Positions 25,105 through 37,194 of a stretch of DNA of 64,000 nt are shown here, piece after piece; positions within the stretch are counted from its first letter, which is position 1, and each line of letters opens with the position of its first letter. The position numbers and the translations under genes were made by a program. The notes under the pieces are model-generated. The model saw only the letters and a program-made list of their open reading frames with translations. It searched no databases and was not told the origin of the DNA. The DNA is from Zygnema cylindricum (lineage: Eukaryota; Streptophyta; Zygnematophyceae; Zygnematales; Zygnemataceae): assembly GCA_037447655.1 (NCBI GenBank), contig JBBHKE010002023.1:124001-188000 (forward strand). The letters run 5' to 3'.

Positions 25105-27240
25105 TACAGTTTAGTTTTGGTATCTAGGGATTTCCGTACGTGCGCCGTAAAAAGATAAGTCTCCAGATGGAAATGGCTGGACAGCAAAGTTTGAAGGAAG
25201 GAGGAAGGAGGAGGAAGGAGGAGGTTTTGGATTTTGGTTGGTTTGTTCTTTGTTTGAAGCTAGGAGGTATTGAACATTTTAATTGAATAAAAAGTAACCC
25301 TAAAAATCCCTAACAAAAATAAAGACATTTTTTAAAGGATTGGCGCATTTAGAGACACGAGAAACCACAAAAAATTAGATATTTACAAATTGAACACCAA
25401 AGCGAGAGAAAGGAATAAGACTTTTATAAATCCAGACATTCTGCATCCTCCAATCAATCCATTAATTGTTGGACATTGGAAAATGAATTATACAATTTTC
25501 AAGGTGACAAAATAAATGGAGTGTGTTATAGATCACCGATATTCTACAATATTTATTGTTAGAGATAGCAACATTCGCTAAAGATTCGTGCAATAAACAT
25601 AAAACTTTTTGAATAAATTTTAGTCAATTTATGTCAATTTCAGTAAATTTTTGTCAATTCCACTCAATTTTAGTCAAGTTTAGTCATTTTTTTGGTCATT
25701 TTTAGGAGAGTTTAGTCAGTTTTAAGTCTTTCAATCGACTAGAACAATGCAGTTATGGAAACCATGATAAAAATTGAGAAAACAAGTGCAAACGCTATAT
25801 TTGGTAATCCAATTATGTATATGTATTATACTTGTTTCTTGGTTATAATATGTCTATAATAAAGGGGTTACCACATAAAGCACTTTTTTTGTCTTTTTAG
25901 CACTTTTGGTCTATGGTTTAAATCACATGCCGTAGTGGTCACACTAATTATGGAGGACATTTGGAATATTCAAGATTTGCATGACATTAAAATTGACCAT
26001 AGTCTCGCAAAACTAAAAGCAAATCAAAGGCGTGCCTTTGCATTATGATGGGAAAATATGTCACAAGAAATTTATGAGGATTAAGCTGAGATGTTAATCC
26101 TAAGAAAGCAAAGAGAAACTAAAACAAAGAAAATCACCTCATCATAATATTATCTCCATTCTTCATTTACACCTCCGAAATTTCTGTCATTTCAAGTTTA
26201 CTTCCATTATCCATCCTTTATTGCAACAAATCAAATATTTTTTCCTTTTGTCCTACATCGTCCACACTATTTGTCCAACACAAAAATAAAATCTATAATC
26301 CGCAGAAATTTTGCAGCCAAAATTACTATTATAAACTGTGGACAATATAAAAAATGAGCCTCGCCACACAACTTTACAAAGAACAAAGAACAAAAAAAAC
26401 ACAAATTGGGGCAGTTTCTACCTTCCTTGGTTGACTTTAACTTCAGGGCATCAATTTAAACAATTTTCTCCAGCTTTGCCACTTTAAACACCGGAAATCA
26501 AAATTTGAATTCACCATTATTATCACATTCGGAAATCACAATTTGAATTCATCATTTTTATCACATTCGGAAACCCAAATTTGAATTCAGCATTTTTACC
26601 ACATTCGGGCAGGTAACAAGAAAACCAGTCTTGCTGTAAAACCCATTATTGCTCTATTGCAGATCAATCGAAACAAACAGATAAAAACTAATGCAAATGA
26701 AATTTTCGCACGAAATTTGTTTGCCAATCAATTAAGTCGCTGTACTTATTGCGGACCACACTAAACTGCTGACAACAATATTCTTGACTCTAAAATTTGT
26801 AAAAGCAGATCAATAGCAAACTTTTCTCTGCATTGTTTCTCTGGTGCATACGAACTAATCTATTTATCTCACCATTAACATGCTAAACTAAAACATAAGA
26901 TTATAGAAAAACTCAACATATTTTAGGAATACTAATTGATACAAAAGGAACTAACGGAGACACAAAACGTGTTCCCTCTTATTTCATGAATTATCAGTGA
27001 ATTTCTTAACAAAAAAAAAAGTAGCAAATCATAGTGTTTTGAGTAAAAAATAATGTATCCCACCTAATCCGACAAAAATAAAGAATTTAATCTTTTACAG
27101 AAATTCACATGTTTATGATACAAGCGATTCAAAGTTGTTTGATGAAACGCTTGTACCGTATGGAATCGTATTTGGGCAAATTCAAAATCTATAACTGCCA
27201 CGATATTCATTCAAACTATTAGCTATCAGATTTCTATTTA
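25105..27240. other. intergenic region with two short tandem repeats, no gene seen
   Basis: Contains TTTTAGTCAATT units (25615-25735) and three copies of a 38-base unit starting CGGAAATCAAAATTTGAATT at 26492, 26530 and 26568. Nothing else supports a gene. Confidence 0.6.
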
Positions 27241-27247
27241 ATGCTGT

Positions 27248-30200
27248 TTATAAAAGCCCAGCAAAGTATACAAAGACGACACGTGTTTTATACATGAAAA
27301 CAGATGTACTCTTTTGTATCGGTTTGACAAATACCCGAACAAAATTCAGCATGAAAAGAAAAGCCGAGGCGAAGGTAAAAATCAAATATCCGCCAATATG
27401 AGAGATCTTTCCAGCAGATGGGTGACTATGAAAGCTAAAAGGATCTTCCATATTTGACGTATCTGAAATTCCCCCTCCGAATTCCTGTTTCCAAATTTAT
27501 GTTTTCAAAAATGGAGAAAACATAACAACGACAACGGCGACGACTACAATTTCTGTTTTTATATCTGTATTCTCTTCATTTCTTTTTTTCTTTTCTTTTC
27601 TTTTCTTTTCTTTTCTTTTCCAATCTTTTCTTTTCTTTTCTTTTCTTTCCTTTTCCTTTCCTTTCATTTCCCTTTCATTTCCTTTCCTTTCCTTTCCCTT
27701 CCTTTCCCTTTCCTTTCCTTTCATTTCATTTCCTTTCCTTTCCTTTCATTTCATTTCCTTTCTTTTCCTTTCCTTTCCTTTCCTTTCCTTTCATTTCCTT
27801 TCCTTTCCTTTCCTTTCCTTTCATCTTCCCATTTTTTGTTTCCTCTCTCCACCTTCACATGCATAAGCACACGTAGAGACAAGTGGGATAAATTGACGAT
27901 CCTCTTTTACAAAGTACGGACGGCCTCGGATTTAAAAAACATTTTTGGCGAGTACACGGTGACGCTCCATTGGACGAAGCCGTGCCGTCACTGCAGCCGT
28001 AGTCGGTGTCACAAGGAGGAGGAGAGGCAGGAGAGAGCGGCAAAGGAGGAGGGGGAGGAGGACGAGGAGGAGGGAAGGGGGAAGGGGAGAGAGGAGCGGA
28101 GGGAGGAGGCAAAGAAGTGGAGGAGGGGGGAAAAGGAGCAGGAGGAGGAGGAGGAGGAGGAGAAGGAGGAGGAGGAGGAGAGGAGGGAGGAGGAGAGGAG
28201 GGAGGAAGAGGAAGAGAGGGAGGAGGAGGAAAGGGTGGAGGAGGAAAGGGTGGAGGAGAGTGAGAGCGTAGAGGAGGAGGAGGAGGAGGAGGGGGAGGGG
28301 GAAAGGGAGGAGGAGAGGGAGGAGGAGGAGGAGGGGAAGGAGAGGGAGGAGGAGATGGAGGAGGAGGAGGAGAAGGAGAGGGAGGAGGAAAAAAGGGAGG
28401 AGGAGAAAAGGGAGGAGGAGACGGAGAAGGAGGAGGTGGAGAGGGAGGAGGAGGGGAAGGATAGGGAGGAGGAGGAAAGGGAGGAGGAGAGGGAGGAGGA
28501 GAGGGAGGAAGAGGTGATGGAGAAAATGAAGGAAGACTCGGGCTTGGAAGGGGTAACAGAGGAGAGGGAGAGGGAGAATCAGAGAAGAGAGGAGGTGGAG
28601 AGGAAGGAGAGGGAAGTGGATATAAAAAGAGAGAATCTGAAACAGTGGCAGTGGTTGGGGTCGATGGATAAAAAGGAGAAGAGGGGGAGGAGGGAGAGGA
28701 AAATGGAGGGACGGAAGATCCTCGGAAATACAACGGAACTGAAGGAAAGTCCACCATAGAGACAGTTTCAGAATCTAAAGAGGACGGGGAAGAGAATGTG
28801 GAAGAGTAATTTGGAGAGGACGGGGAAAGGGAGGGAGATGGAGAGGAGAGGGAAATGGGGGGGGAGGGAGAGGACGGGGGAGAGGATGGGGAAGAGAATG
28901 TGGAAGAGTAATTGGGAGAGGACAGGGGAGGAGAGAATGGGGGAGAGGACGAGGGAGAGGACGGGGGAAATGACAGGGGGGAAGTGGAGGGCAACGATGA
29001 GGGGGGAGAGGACGTGGGAGCGGACAGGGGAGGAGAGGATGGGGGGGGGGGAGGACGGGGGAGAGGGAGGGGACGGGGGTTGAGGATGGTGGAGGGGATG
29101 GGGGGAGAGAGGACAGGGAGGGAGCGGATGGGGCAGAGGATGGGAGAGAGGATTGAGGAGAAGAGGACAGTGGAGAAGACAAGGGGGGAGAGGACAGCGG
29201 GGGAGACGACGAGGGAGGGTAAGAACTCTCTTCTTTTGAAGAGGGAGAAAATATTGGAGAGGGTGAGGAAGAGGGAGAGAGAGAGGGTGAAATCTCTTCT
29301 GACTCTGTAGATTCCAGCATTTTACGGCGACCGTTGTTTGCGACGGAGACCTCCGTTTCGTGGACATAGAGATCGATTTCTCCGTTATCCGTTGAACGGA
29401 AGAGGACATAAGCGATAGGGGAAGAGGGAGAGGATTGGGAATCTTGGAGTACCACACCAAATATGGTCCACTTAGTTTTTATTATTTGGTTCCAATTCAA
29501 GGCCAGGAATTCTTTTACCATGGGATGGGTTTTTGTACTTTCCTGCAAAAAAAAAAAAGTGGGTTGAGAGAAATTAAGAAACTAGGAGTCGAAAGACATA
29601 GTTGACTTTTTGTTTTTTTCACGATAGAATAGAATATGATAAACATATTGTTTTATTTATCATGAGAACCAAAATATAAGTATTAAAAAAATGTATAGAA
29701 AATTAGTTGTATTTAGAGAATATTAAATGTATGGTTTTCAAAAAATACTTATTTAAATAAATGAAGAAAAGACCGCCTGAGACCACTGTGTGTATCAAGA
29801 CCAAGAGCATCTGTTTATCAACAGAGGTTGAACCCACACCATAAATGTGATTCCACTTTCATGAAATAATCCTTCAAATTGAACATTGTTGAGACCATTT
29901 CCTTCGTACCTCCCGAAATTCGGCCTAATCTTCGCTTCGAAATCTATGGCTTCCCTCATGCTAAAAAATCCATTTTTCCACACAAACAGTTTCCAGCAAT
30001 CAGATTTTCCCACCCCCCAAAAAAGAAAAAAAAAAAGAAGCCCATGTCAATGAAAGAATCAATTTCATATTTTGAACACAAAGAAAACCATTATGAAAAT
30101 ATGACAAAATTAAAGAGAAAAGCCATTAGAATATTAAAGAGAATATTTGCAAGGGAGATAAATAAATAAAATCATATAATTAAAACAAAAAAAAAATCGT

Positions 30201-30402
30201 TACCTTGAAGTGAATTTCTCGATCCCATAAGGAACCTATCGGCCGTATCGAAAAAAGTTCGTCCCTTAGTCGTATTTAGACACAGAATCGTTTCCAAAAA
30301 TTCGTTCCCCTGTCCGAAATTTTCCGAACCTGAACCGAAGCTCACTGGTAGAGACAGTAGAAACGTGACAGTTGTCACAACCGCGGCCCAAAAATTCGCC
30401 AT
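27248..30402 (-). CDS. predicted secreted/type I membrane protein with Pro/Ser-rich stalk (incomplete model)
   Basis: Exon 1 (30402-30204) encodes MANFWAAVVTTVTFLLSLPV, a clear signal peptide, and ends at donor GTAACG. A second coding block around 29949-29825 reads IDFEAKIRPNF and GITFMVWVQP, reminiscent of a lectin-like or LamG-type jelly roll but not proven. Exon 3 begins at 29542 (acceptor TTTTGCAG) with ESTKTHPMV and runs through WTIFGVVLQDSQSS and YVLFRSTDNGEIDLYV into Ser/Pro-rich repeats. Minus frames over 27855-28994 are also open and Pro/Ser-rich (SPPPP, like extensins or pherophorins), but in another frame, so a splice or frameshift lies between them. A final exon (27484-27248, acceptor GGAAACAG) encodes a hydrophobic helix (YLIFTFASAFLFMLNF), a short basic tail and a stop. 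Joining all parts into one gene is inference from strand, order and topology. Confidence 0.5.
27575..27832. repeat. TTTTC/TTTCC microsatellite
   Basis: About fifty pentamer units, first TTTTC then TTTCC with CATTT variants, lie between the putative membrane-anchor exon and the Pro-rich stretch, presumably in an intron of the minus-strand gene. Confidence 0.95.
28010..29290. repeat. 1.3-kb purine-only GAG/GGA repeat tract
   Basis: Almost uninterrupted G/A on the plus strand, with GGAGGA codon-like periodicity on the left and GAGAGGACGGGG units of about 12-18 bases on the right. On the minus strand it encodes Pro/Ser; on the plus strand Glu/Gly/Arg. The minus strand is preferred because unique coding sequence with a spliced signal peptide enters it in frame. 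Confidence 0.9.
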
Positions 30403-30475
30403 TTTTGGCGCAGTGAAAGAAACGGAGAGAGAAGACGGAAGGAAAAAAAATAGACCCTAAACTTATTTTGGCGCC
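30400..30475. promoter_or_regulatory. two E2F-like motifs upstream of the signal-peptide exon
   Basis: TTTTTGGCGC overlaps the start codon region at about 30403-30412, and TTTTGGCGCC lies at about 30463-30472. Both match the E2F consensus TTTSGCGC loosely. A role in the minus-strand gene is only suggested by position. Confidence 0.25.
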
Positions 30476-30618
30476 ACTGAAAATGTTAAAAGCTAACCGG
30501 TCTAAGACTCTAAGGCCGTCGAAAATATTTTGTCGTGTAGTGAGCTCCAGTTAGCACTCCAGAAGGAGATGAAGCAGTCGGCGGCTGGACTAAAAGACAA
30601 AAAAAAAAGAGTGCAAAG

Positions 30619-30750
30619 AAGATCTTCGGGAGTAATTTCGGCGACTGGATTTCTTTGGCTGCTTGTGGGTGGATTTATACCGGCCGGCTTGTCGGTGGGC
30701 TAACGGTTGATTTCAAAAATTATCGAGCGTTACTGCCAGGCTGGAAAATT
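30619..30750 (+). pseudogene. inverted copy of the LAACGWIFTGRLVG exon fragment
   Basis: The plus strand reads KIFGSNFGDWISLAACGWIY then TGRLVG and a donor-like G/GTGGGC, followed by TAACGG and TATCGAGCGTTACTGCCAGG. This matches the minus-strand exon plus intron at 24540-24665. There is no start codon in frame nearby, so a duplicated fragment is likelier than a working gene. Confidence 0.45.
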
Positions 30751-31327
30751 GGCGCGCAGTCTTTTGAAACTGAGGGCATTCTGTTTTTGTTTTTGTCCCT
30801 ATGTAAAAAACTGAAAAAAAAATAAAAAATTCGTGCGTCATTTCCCCCGAAAGAATGTCGTATTTTAAATTTTTAATCATCTGTATTATATAGGTTCTAG
30901 GAACCGACAAAATTCAACCAATAGGAAAAGTGTACGTGCAGGAAATGTGTACGGAGTTCAAATAATTGTCGGCGCAGTCTTCACATTGTTGACGTTTTGC
31001 CCAAAACGATTCCGGAGAAGAGAACAAAGATTTGAGATTTTCACAAAGAAACAAACGAATAGAACGAAAGAAAACAAGGAAAAAAAAGGAAAAGCAAAGA
31101 CTCAAAACAAAAAACCTCCGTTTTGTATCGATATATGATCTCATAATTTAGCGTTCAGTGTTTTGGAAAATTTACAGCTGGAGGTACTCCTAAGCATTTA
31201 GAAAATATAGAAAAAAATGTACTGTAGTGACGTATACAGATTTGTCATCCTTGCTAACAGTATTTCAAGTCTATTTACGGTTTCGTACACTATCAGTTTT
31301 GCATATGCCACGTCTATAAATAATTAA

Positions 31328-31884
31328 GGGAATTGATCATGACAGTGACTGTTTTTACGCCGGTTCGTTTTATTATAAAAGTTTATTTCGTTTCGTGCGT
31401 TATAATATTTCCGTACGAGACTTATAGTACTTTCAGTTTCAATAGGTTTCGTTTCACTTTGCGTCTAAGTTCAATGTAACACTTAGGGTGTGTCCCCATG
31501 TACTTGTAACTTAGCGAAATTACTTTGTATTTTAGCGCGGATCCGCCGGACCCGGTGTTCAAGTGTCCCTATGTCTGTAAGGACGAAATCGTAACTTACG
31601 CTTGTGACGATTGTATACGTCGACAGTACCTGTTTTGTTACCGTAAACGCTCGCCGGCCGTGTGAATTGCTAATTTTATTATGACGGTCGACGTTCGCAA
31701 GCGCGGCAAAATTTTAAGAGGTTGAAACAATATTATGAAAGTCAAAGGTGTCCAACCGATTGACCGTCAAATTTATGCTCAACGGTACTTTATTTGTACC
31801 AATGTACTTCAAACGTACGTTTTATGACAAAATGACGTAAGTGACTGTGCGCAACCAAAACAGTCACTGTCATGATCAATTCCC
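31328..31884. mobile_element. DNA transposon-like element, perfect 28-bp TIRs and perfect 8-bp target duplication
   Basis: The 557-bp element begins GGGAATTGATCATGACAG and ends in its exact complement; the inverted match is perfect over 28 bases. It is bounded by identical direct repeats ATAATTAA (31320-31327 and 31885-31892). It contains no transposase. An 8-bp duplication is usual for hAT, P or Merlin superfamilies, but the GGGAATTG terminus is not the common hAT CA/TA start, so I leave it unclassified. Confidence 0.9.
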
Positions 31885-32084
31885 ATAATTAACTATCCCT
31901 AGTGGTTCATTTAGTTCAGTTTTGGCAAACCCTAACATTAAGCTTACTACACACCCGTATTTTAAGCGTATAAAATATAGTATGAAGCTAAGTAGCTAAC
32001 GCATTATAAATCTACAATGTGATCAATGTCCCATAGCGCTGCGCATATTATAAGCGAAACTTTGAAAAGTATGCACAATAATGA

Positions 32085-32485
32085 ATAATCCCTTTTAAAC
32101 CATGGTTCAAAAGTAGGTGAAAGTACGCCCATACAATATGCCAATTGTACAAAAAACATACAATATGGCCTTAAGACCCATATTGTATTGGTCGCAAAAT
32201 GAAAAAAAATAGTAACAGGGTTGAGTTGCACATCGATCGATAGAGAATTAAACGTCATGTCTAAATTTTGAAAAACATTCGAACAAAAAATTATTTTTCT
32301 GTGAGTTTTGAGGTATTTTTTATTTAAACCGTCAGATTTGGACGATCGGACGGTCGCTGATAAAATTAGCGATCTAAGAAGATCACATGAAAAGCCCATA
32401 ACACAACATAAGATAAAGGCACCTACAGAAGGCCTACAATAGAAACGCCTATTTTTGAACTATGTTTTAAACCATAGTTGTTCAA
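32085..32485. mobile_element. possible TIR element with TTTAAACCATGGTTC ends
   Basis: TTTAAACCATGGTTCAAAAG at about 32095 and the complement of CTATTTTTGAACTATGTTTT near 32470 form imperfect inverted repeats, continuing into TAGGTGAAAG/TAGGCG. No clear target duplication was seen. Confidence 0.35.
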
Positions 32486-33472
32486 ATCGCGCGATTTTTT
32501 CCTTTTTTCCTATTACAACATATAATTCGTGACTTTTGAATAAATCGGAAAAAAACGCGATGTACTTTCTGTCCGGTAAACTGAACGGAGAATCTATGTA
32601 AAAGGTACAGAGTTATAAATTTTACGGTTTTTTTACGGTAATGTACGGAATTTAACGAAAACAAACATCGTAGTTATTGGTATTTAATGTCTATTAAACT
32701 GAATAGGAAATACACGGAACATGTACGTTACTTTTTTGAAAATGTACAGACATTTTCGAAAATAGACGTTTGAAATGTCACACTATTTGCGCGCGATAAG
32801 TTTGAAAAATGTACGAACGTCTTCTTCAATTATTTTTGAAAGAAGCCGCCATGGAATGTTGCAAATCTCTGCCTGTCAAATAGTATCAGACAAACGGACT
32901 TTGACAAAAATATTGCGTTGGCCGAGATTTGAGCCTGGCTTTACGCTCTTCCACTATAGCCTATTTCGCATTTATAACGTAAAACTTACAAACCGCGGTA
33001 TTATTTAAAATGCATTTTTGTTTACATGTACGAAATAGTACAGACATAAATTCATTAATGATTTTTACAATTTTTTCAAAAGGTTCAGTGCGTTTGTTAC
33101 GTATAATTCGTCGCGATTAAATCATTTGCACTAAACGCCGTGAACAACTATGTTTTAAACCGATAGGTGGGTCATGATTGGCGTCTCGATTGTACAGCTA
33201 AGATATATAAACAGTGGCTTGCGATTTGTCGTTAGCGTCGTAATTTTTCGAAAAATGTAAATTACAAGGTGTCGCAAGTTTCCAGGAAGCGGTCTGCGCC
33301 GCTAATTTTGTTGTCCACTGGGACGGTGACGAGTTACTTATTTTTATTGTGTTGGCTACTTTGTTTTTTTTGTTTCCTTTAACCTATCGCGACACCATTT
33401 CCCGATTTTGTCGTCAAGCCCTTTAAAAACAAAACAGATTGGAGCAACTATTGCCGTAAAATGTGCAATTAT

Positions 33473-33912
33473 TAGTGTTCTGTATCGGCAAGAAAACCAT
33501 TGCGATATCGCCGATACCGATAGTTTTCGGTTACCGAACGGCCAGGGGTCTCGATATATATCGCTCCGAGACCAACAAATTCCTTATCAGCAATAAGTCG
33601 AAAAAATATAGTACGTTATATAATATTACTGTTGTATTTTTTACTGTATATAGCGTGGTATGCCACGTGTAACAATATGTTCCGTACTTTGTGTAACAAA
33701 ATAATAACGTTTAAGTACGACGGAATAAACCGTACAATTATCACCGATAGTTATCGGTACCCGGTGTTATCGCCGATAGAAAAACGATAACATTGGTTTT
33801 TTTATTGGCGATAACACCGGTGTCGATATATCGTGCCGAAGTAATAATTATGGGCAAGCCAAAAAAAGGTACACATCGATGATCGGCAAAACCCTGCCGA
33901 TACACAACACTA
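33473..33912. mobile_element. hAT-like non-autonomous element, 440 bp
   Basis: Ends TAGTGTTCTGTATCGG and CCGATACACAACACTA are inverted repeats. The flanks GCAATTAT (33465-33472) and GCAACTAT (33913-33920) agree in 7 of 8 bases, an aged 8-bp target duplication. The interior is dense in TATCGG/CCGATA palindromic words and carries no transposase. Confidence 0.8.
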
Positions 33913-34186
33913 GCAACTATATTGATTTCGTGCATACGATAACTATTTATGTGAAAATTTCAAGCTTCATTCGTAACTGCTTAACTCTGGTTCGTTCGTA
34001 ATCTGGAGATTCAGGAAGTTTACATTGACGGCGTCAATTCAAACCTCGCTTTGAATCTTTGCAAACGTTTTTTCTCGGTATCATCTCACTACACGGCCCA
34101 TCGTTATTAGAGTTTATAACTCAATTTTGGATAGGCAACAGCTACAGTACAAAGTCAAATATGAGTGAGCATTTTTGTGTTGACAC

Positions 34187-34867
34187 TGGTGTTGGGTATC
34201 GGGTAAATTTATCTCGCGATGAATTCGATATTCGATATATCGAATATCGATCGAGTAGAATCTTTGAAATATCGCACCGGGACCAACATAAATCATCGCG
34301 ATATATATCGCGATATACATTATTTTTTAAATTTAATATTTTATATAATATGTTATTTTAGCGAAAAAGACATTGTTTGATACGCCACATACGACGTGAT
34401 TTTCGTTCCGTGACTTAAAGGTAGACGTGGCAAAATGTAACCGACAAAAAAAAAAAAATTCAGTAATTTATATAATTACTTATTTAGAATGTAGAGAACC
34501 TCACACATGAAAAGTTCACACTAATTTAGTTAAAGTATGACCTGAAAAAATAAAATCGCAGACTTATTATATATTATTTTTTGAAGTGTACAAAATGTGA
34601 TTTTTTTTTTATTATTATTATTAATTTGGAGTAGCAGTAGCTACAACAACCAGTTGTAGTAGCACTAGTACTGGCAGTATTGGCAACATCAGTAGTACTA
34701 GCAGCAGTAGCAAGAATAGTTATATATATTTTTTTAAAAAGCCTCAATATATCGACGATACGATATATTAGCGATACATCGCGATGTTTAGCTTTTTGAT
34801 ACTTATAAGGTACCTGAAATTCGATACATATCGAATATCAGCAAATGGTCCTCAATACCGAACACTA
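34187..34867. mobile_element. hAT-like element, 681 bp, exact 8-bp target duplication
   Basis: Ends TGGTGTTGGGTATCGGG and the complement of TAGTGTTCGGTATTGAG. It is flanked on both sides by GTTGACAC (34179-34186 and 34868-34875). The interior is rich in ATATCG palindromes and a short AGCAGTAGCA-type repeat, without coding sequence. A related site without the insertion is present at 35420-35480. Confidence 0.88.
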
Positions 34868-34920
34868 GTTGACACCATAGTTGTTCAATTCAAATATTAC
34901 TACATTACTGTACTATACTG

Positions 34921-35338
34921 TAGTGTTGTGTATCGATGACCCCCTGCCGATATTCAATATGCACCTAATTTTGAGTACCCAATAATCAATTTATCGTTTT
35001 GATATATCGACAAGCTCAATATCGCGATTTTTAACCAATATATCGGCTGATGATTCGATATGTTTTAATAGCGATATATAGAAGTGACGTCAGATCATAT
35101 TTTTTTTCAAACGCCAACGCACTCAATGGAAGACAGGGGGGGAGGGGTACCGTACGATTCACCGTACAATTTACCTTATTATATAACGTACGATTTACCG
35201 TACTACATCTGTACGGACCCCAACTCCAACCAAATACATAGCGAAAATTTTTGTTGGCCCCCGAGCGATATATTGAGCCCTCTAGCCGTTCGATATTCAA
35301 TATATTGAATATCGTATTTATCACGTTACACAACACTA
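34921..35338. mobile_element. hAT-like element, 418 bp, no target duplication
   Basis: Inverted ends TAGTGTTGTGTATCGATG and TTACACAACACTA; ATATTGAATATCG-type palindromic interior like its neighbours. The flanking octamers CTATACTG and GTAGTCGC do not match, so it may have been rearranged after insertion. Confidence 0.65.
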
Positions 35339-35819
35339 GTAGTCGCCATTACCCGTGTTCACATGGTTGACGTTCAAACATGTGAGAACAAGTTCGTGTT
35401 ATTTTCCATGTCTTTATTATTAGGAGTCAAATATGGTTTCATTTTTTTGTGTTGACACCATAGTTGTTCAATTCGAATAGTACGCACACATCGAACGCAC
35501 GAATATTAGGTAAAATGCACATCTAATAATTATAAAGTGTTGGTAAAATGCGTATCCGACTGTGTACCCGTACATTTTCATACATTTTCAACGTACAGTG
35601 TCCGTATGTCTTCGTACTTTTTGGGGTTATTTAAAGGGAGATTTTAGGGTTGTTAGATTATATTTTTGTACATTCCCGTATATTTCAATCCAATTTACTT
35701 AAAACTTCCAGTTTAAACATGAAACTAAAATAGTAAAACAAACTGTATGATAAAGTTACCTAAATCATCATCGTGTTTAATGCATTATATCACAAAGAAA
35801 AAACATTACAACATTGATT

Positions 35820-36075
35820 CATAACTTTTTATTTTTCAACTGTCTCTCATAATGTCATGTCTTTTAATTTTTATGCTCTCTCATAATGTCATGTCTCTTT
35901 TTCATTTTCTCTCATGACTTCGTGTCTCGTTTTTCTACTACATCTTTTAATTTAATATCTCTTTCTCATTTTCTCTCATTTTCCTAATGTCTCATATTTT
36001 CTCTCATAATTTTGTCATTTTTCATTTTCTCTCATAACTTCATGTCTCTTTCTTATTTTCTCTCATTTGCCTTAT
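35820..36075. repeat. TTTTCTCTCATAATGTCATGTCTC minisatellite
   Basis: Seven to eight degenerate units of about 30 bases, containing TCTCATAATGTCATGTCT or TTTTCATTTTCTCTCAT, follow one another. Confidence 0.75.
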
Positions 36076-36144
36076 ATTTCTATACGGTATTCGTATATTT
36101 CCATACTTTTTAGGGTTGTTTAGGGGGGATTCTAGGGTTGCTAT

Positions 36145-36330
36145 TAGTGTTGTGTATTAATAGCCATTTGTTGATAAGTGATACGACCCTTTTTTCACCC
36201 TACCGATAATTGATGCATTGGCACAATATATTCGTACCGGTGTAAACGTGATAAAAAAATCGACAATGTCAATATTTATCGCGATAACAATGGTTTCATA
36301 ACTTTCGGCGATAATCGTACGGTTCCATGT
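36145..36330. mobile_element. truncated TAGTGTTGTGTAT element
   Basis: A left end TAGTGTTGTGTATTAATAG and CGATAA-rich interior like the other hAT-like copies, but no right TIR was found. The end coordinate is approximate. Confidence 0.5.
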
Positions 36331-36609
36331 AGTAGTATGGTTAATTCCATTTTTCTGAACTCCTTTTCTTCCGTTAAAGAGAGTACGGAACAAATTGGCA
36401 TACGTGTTTTTACTGAACCGGTCAGCATTTTTAGAACGCTAGTTAACTTTGTTTAGTGAAAATATTTGAACCCGTCAATTTCGAAATAGGTAAATCTAAC
36501 CGTACAATACCAATATGTTAAACATTAACAATTTGGCCGTTCACAAATGTTATATGTTTAAGGGTCTTCAATTCGATACCCAAATGGTATGACACACCTG
36601 AGTCAATTG

Positions 36610-37194
36610 CAGGATTCACACTAGAAATGGATGATGAATGAGATGAGGAAATGAATGTCATTTTTATTTGTTTGGACGTGAATCGCCCTTAACGTCATCT
36701 CACGTCAACAAAACGTCGCGATTGACATGTTGCCGTACGATTATGAGCGATAACTCAAATCCGTCCGTACCAAACCATCGGTAACAAGGGGAGGACGTTT
36801 TGTCAAGTTCCAAAGAAGTTTTAAGTTTACATTTTTACGTATTATTTTAGATGATTTTGATTGGCTATTTGATAATGGGTTAGCATTTTAAAAAAATAGT
36901 TATAGTAGGGATCATTCATTCGGGATACGACTTCATTTTCTTCAAATCCAAATCGCATCCGAAAGGGTTTCCGGAAATGAGAAATGACACTACGTTTGTC
37001 AAAATTTGACGCACTTGACCGTATGTTTGTCAGCCGCTACGCTCCAAAGTGTATTTTGTTGTCGCGTCATTCCCAAAAGGTTGATGGCCGAGCGTCCAAG
37101 CTGTTAGCGCCATTATTTTGTTTTTGCGAATAGAATGGTACGGGAGCATTCATTTCGTCATCTCATTCACCATCCTTTTCTAGTGTGAATCCTG
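36610..37194. mobile_element. TIR element, CAGGATTCACACTAG ends, 585 bp
   Basis: CAGGATTCACACTAGAAA at the left is inverted as TTTCTAGTGTGAATCCTG at the right, with homology extending about 46 bases (ATGGATGATGAATGAGATGA). The interior is non-coding. No target duplication is visible. Its right edge abuts the fossil gag sequence, which may mark the insertion or a recombination breakpoint. Confidence 0.7.

Noticed and set aside
27836-28759. 307-codon plus-strand frame, Glu/Arg-rich
   Set aside because: It is the plus-strand reading of the GAG/GGA repeat; the unique sequence entering the tract (signal peptide, spliced exon) supports the minus strand.
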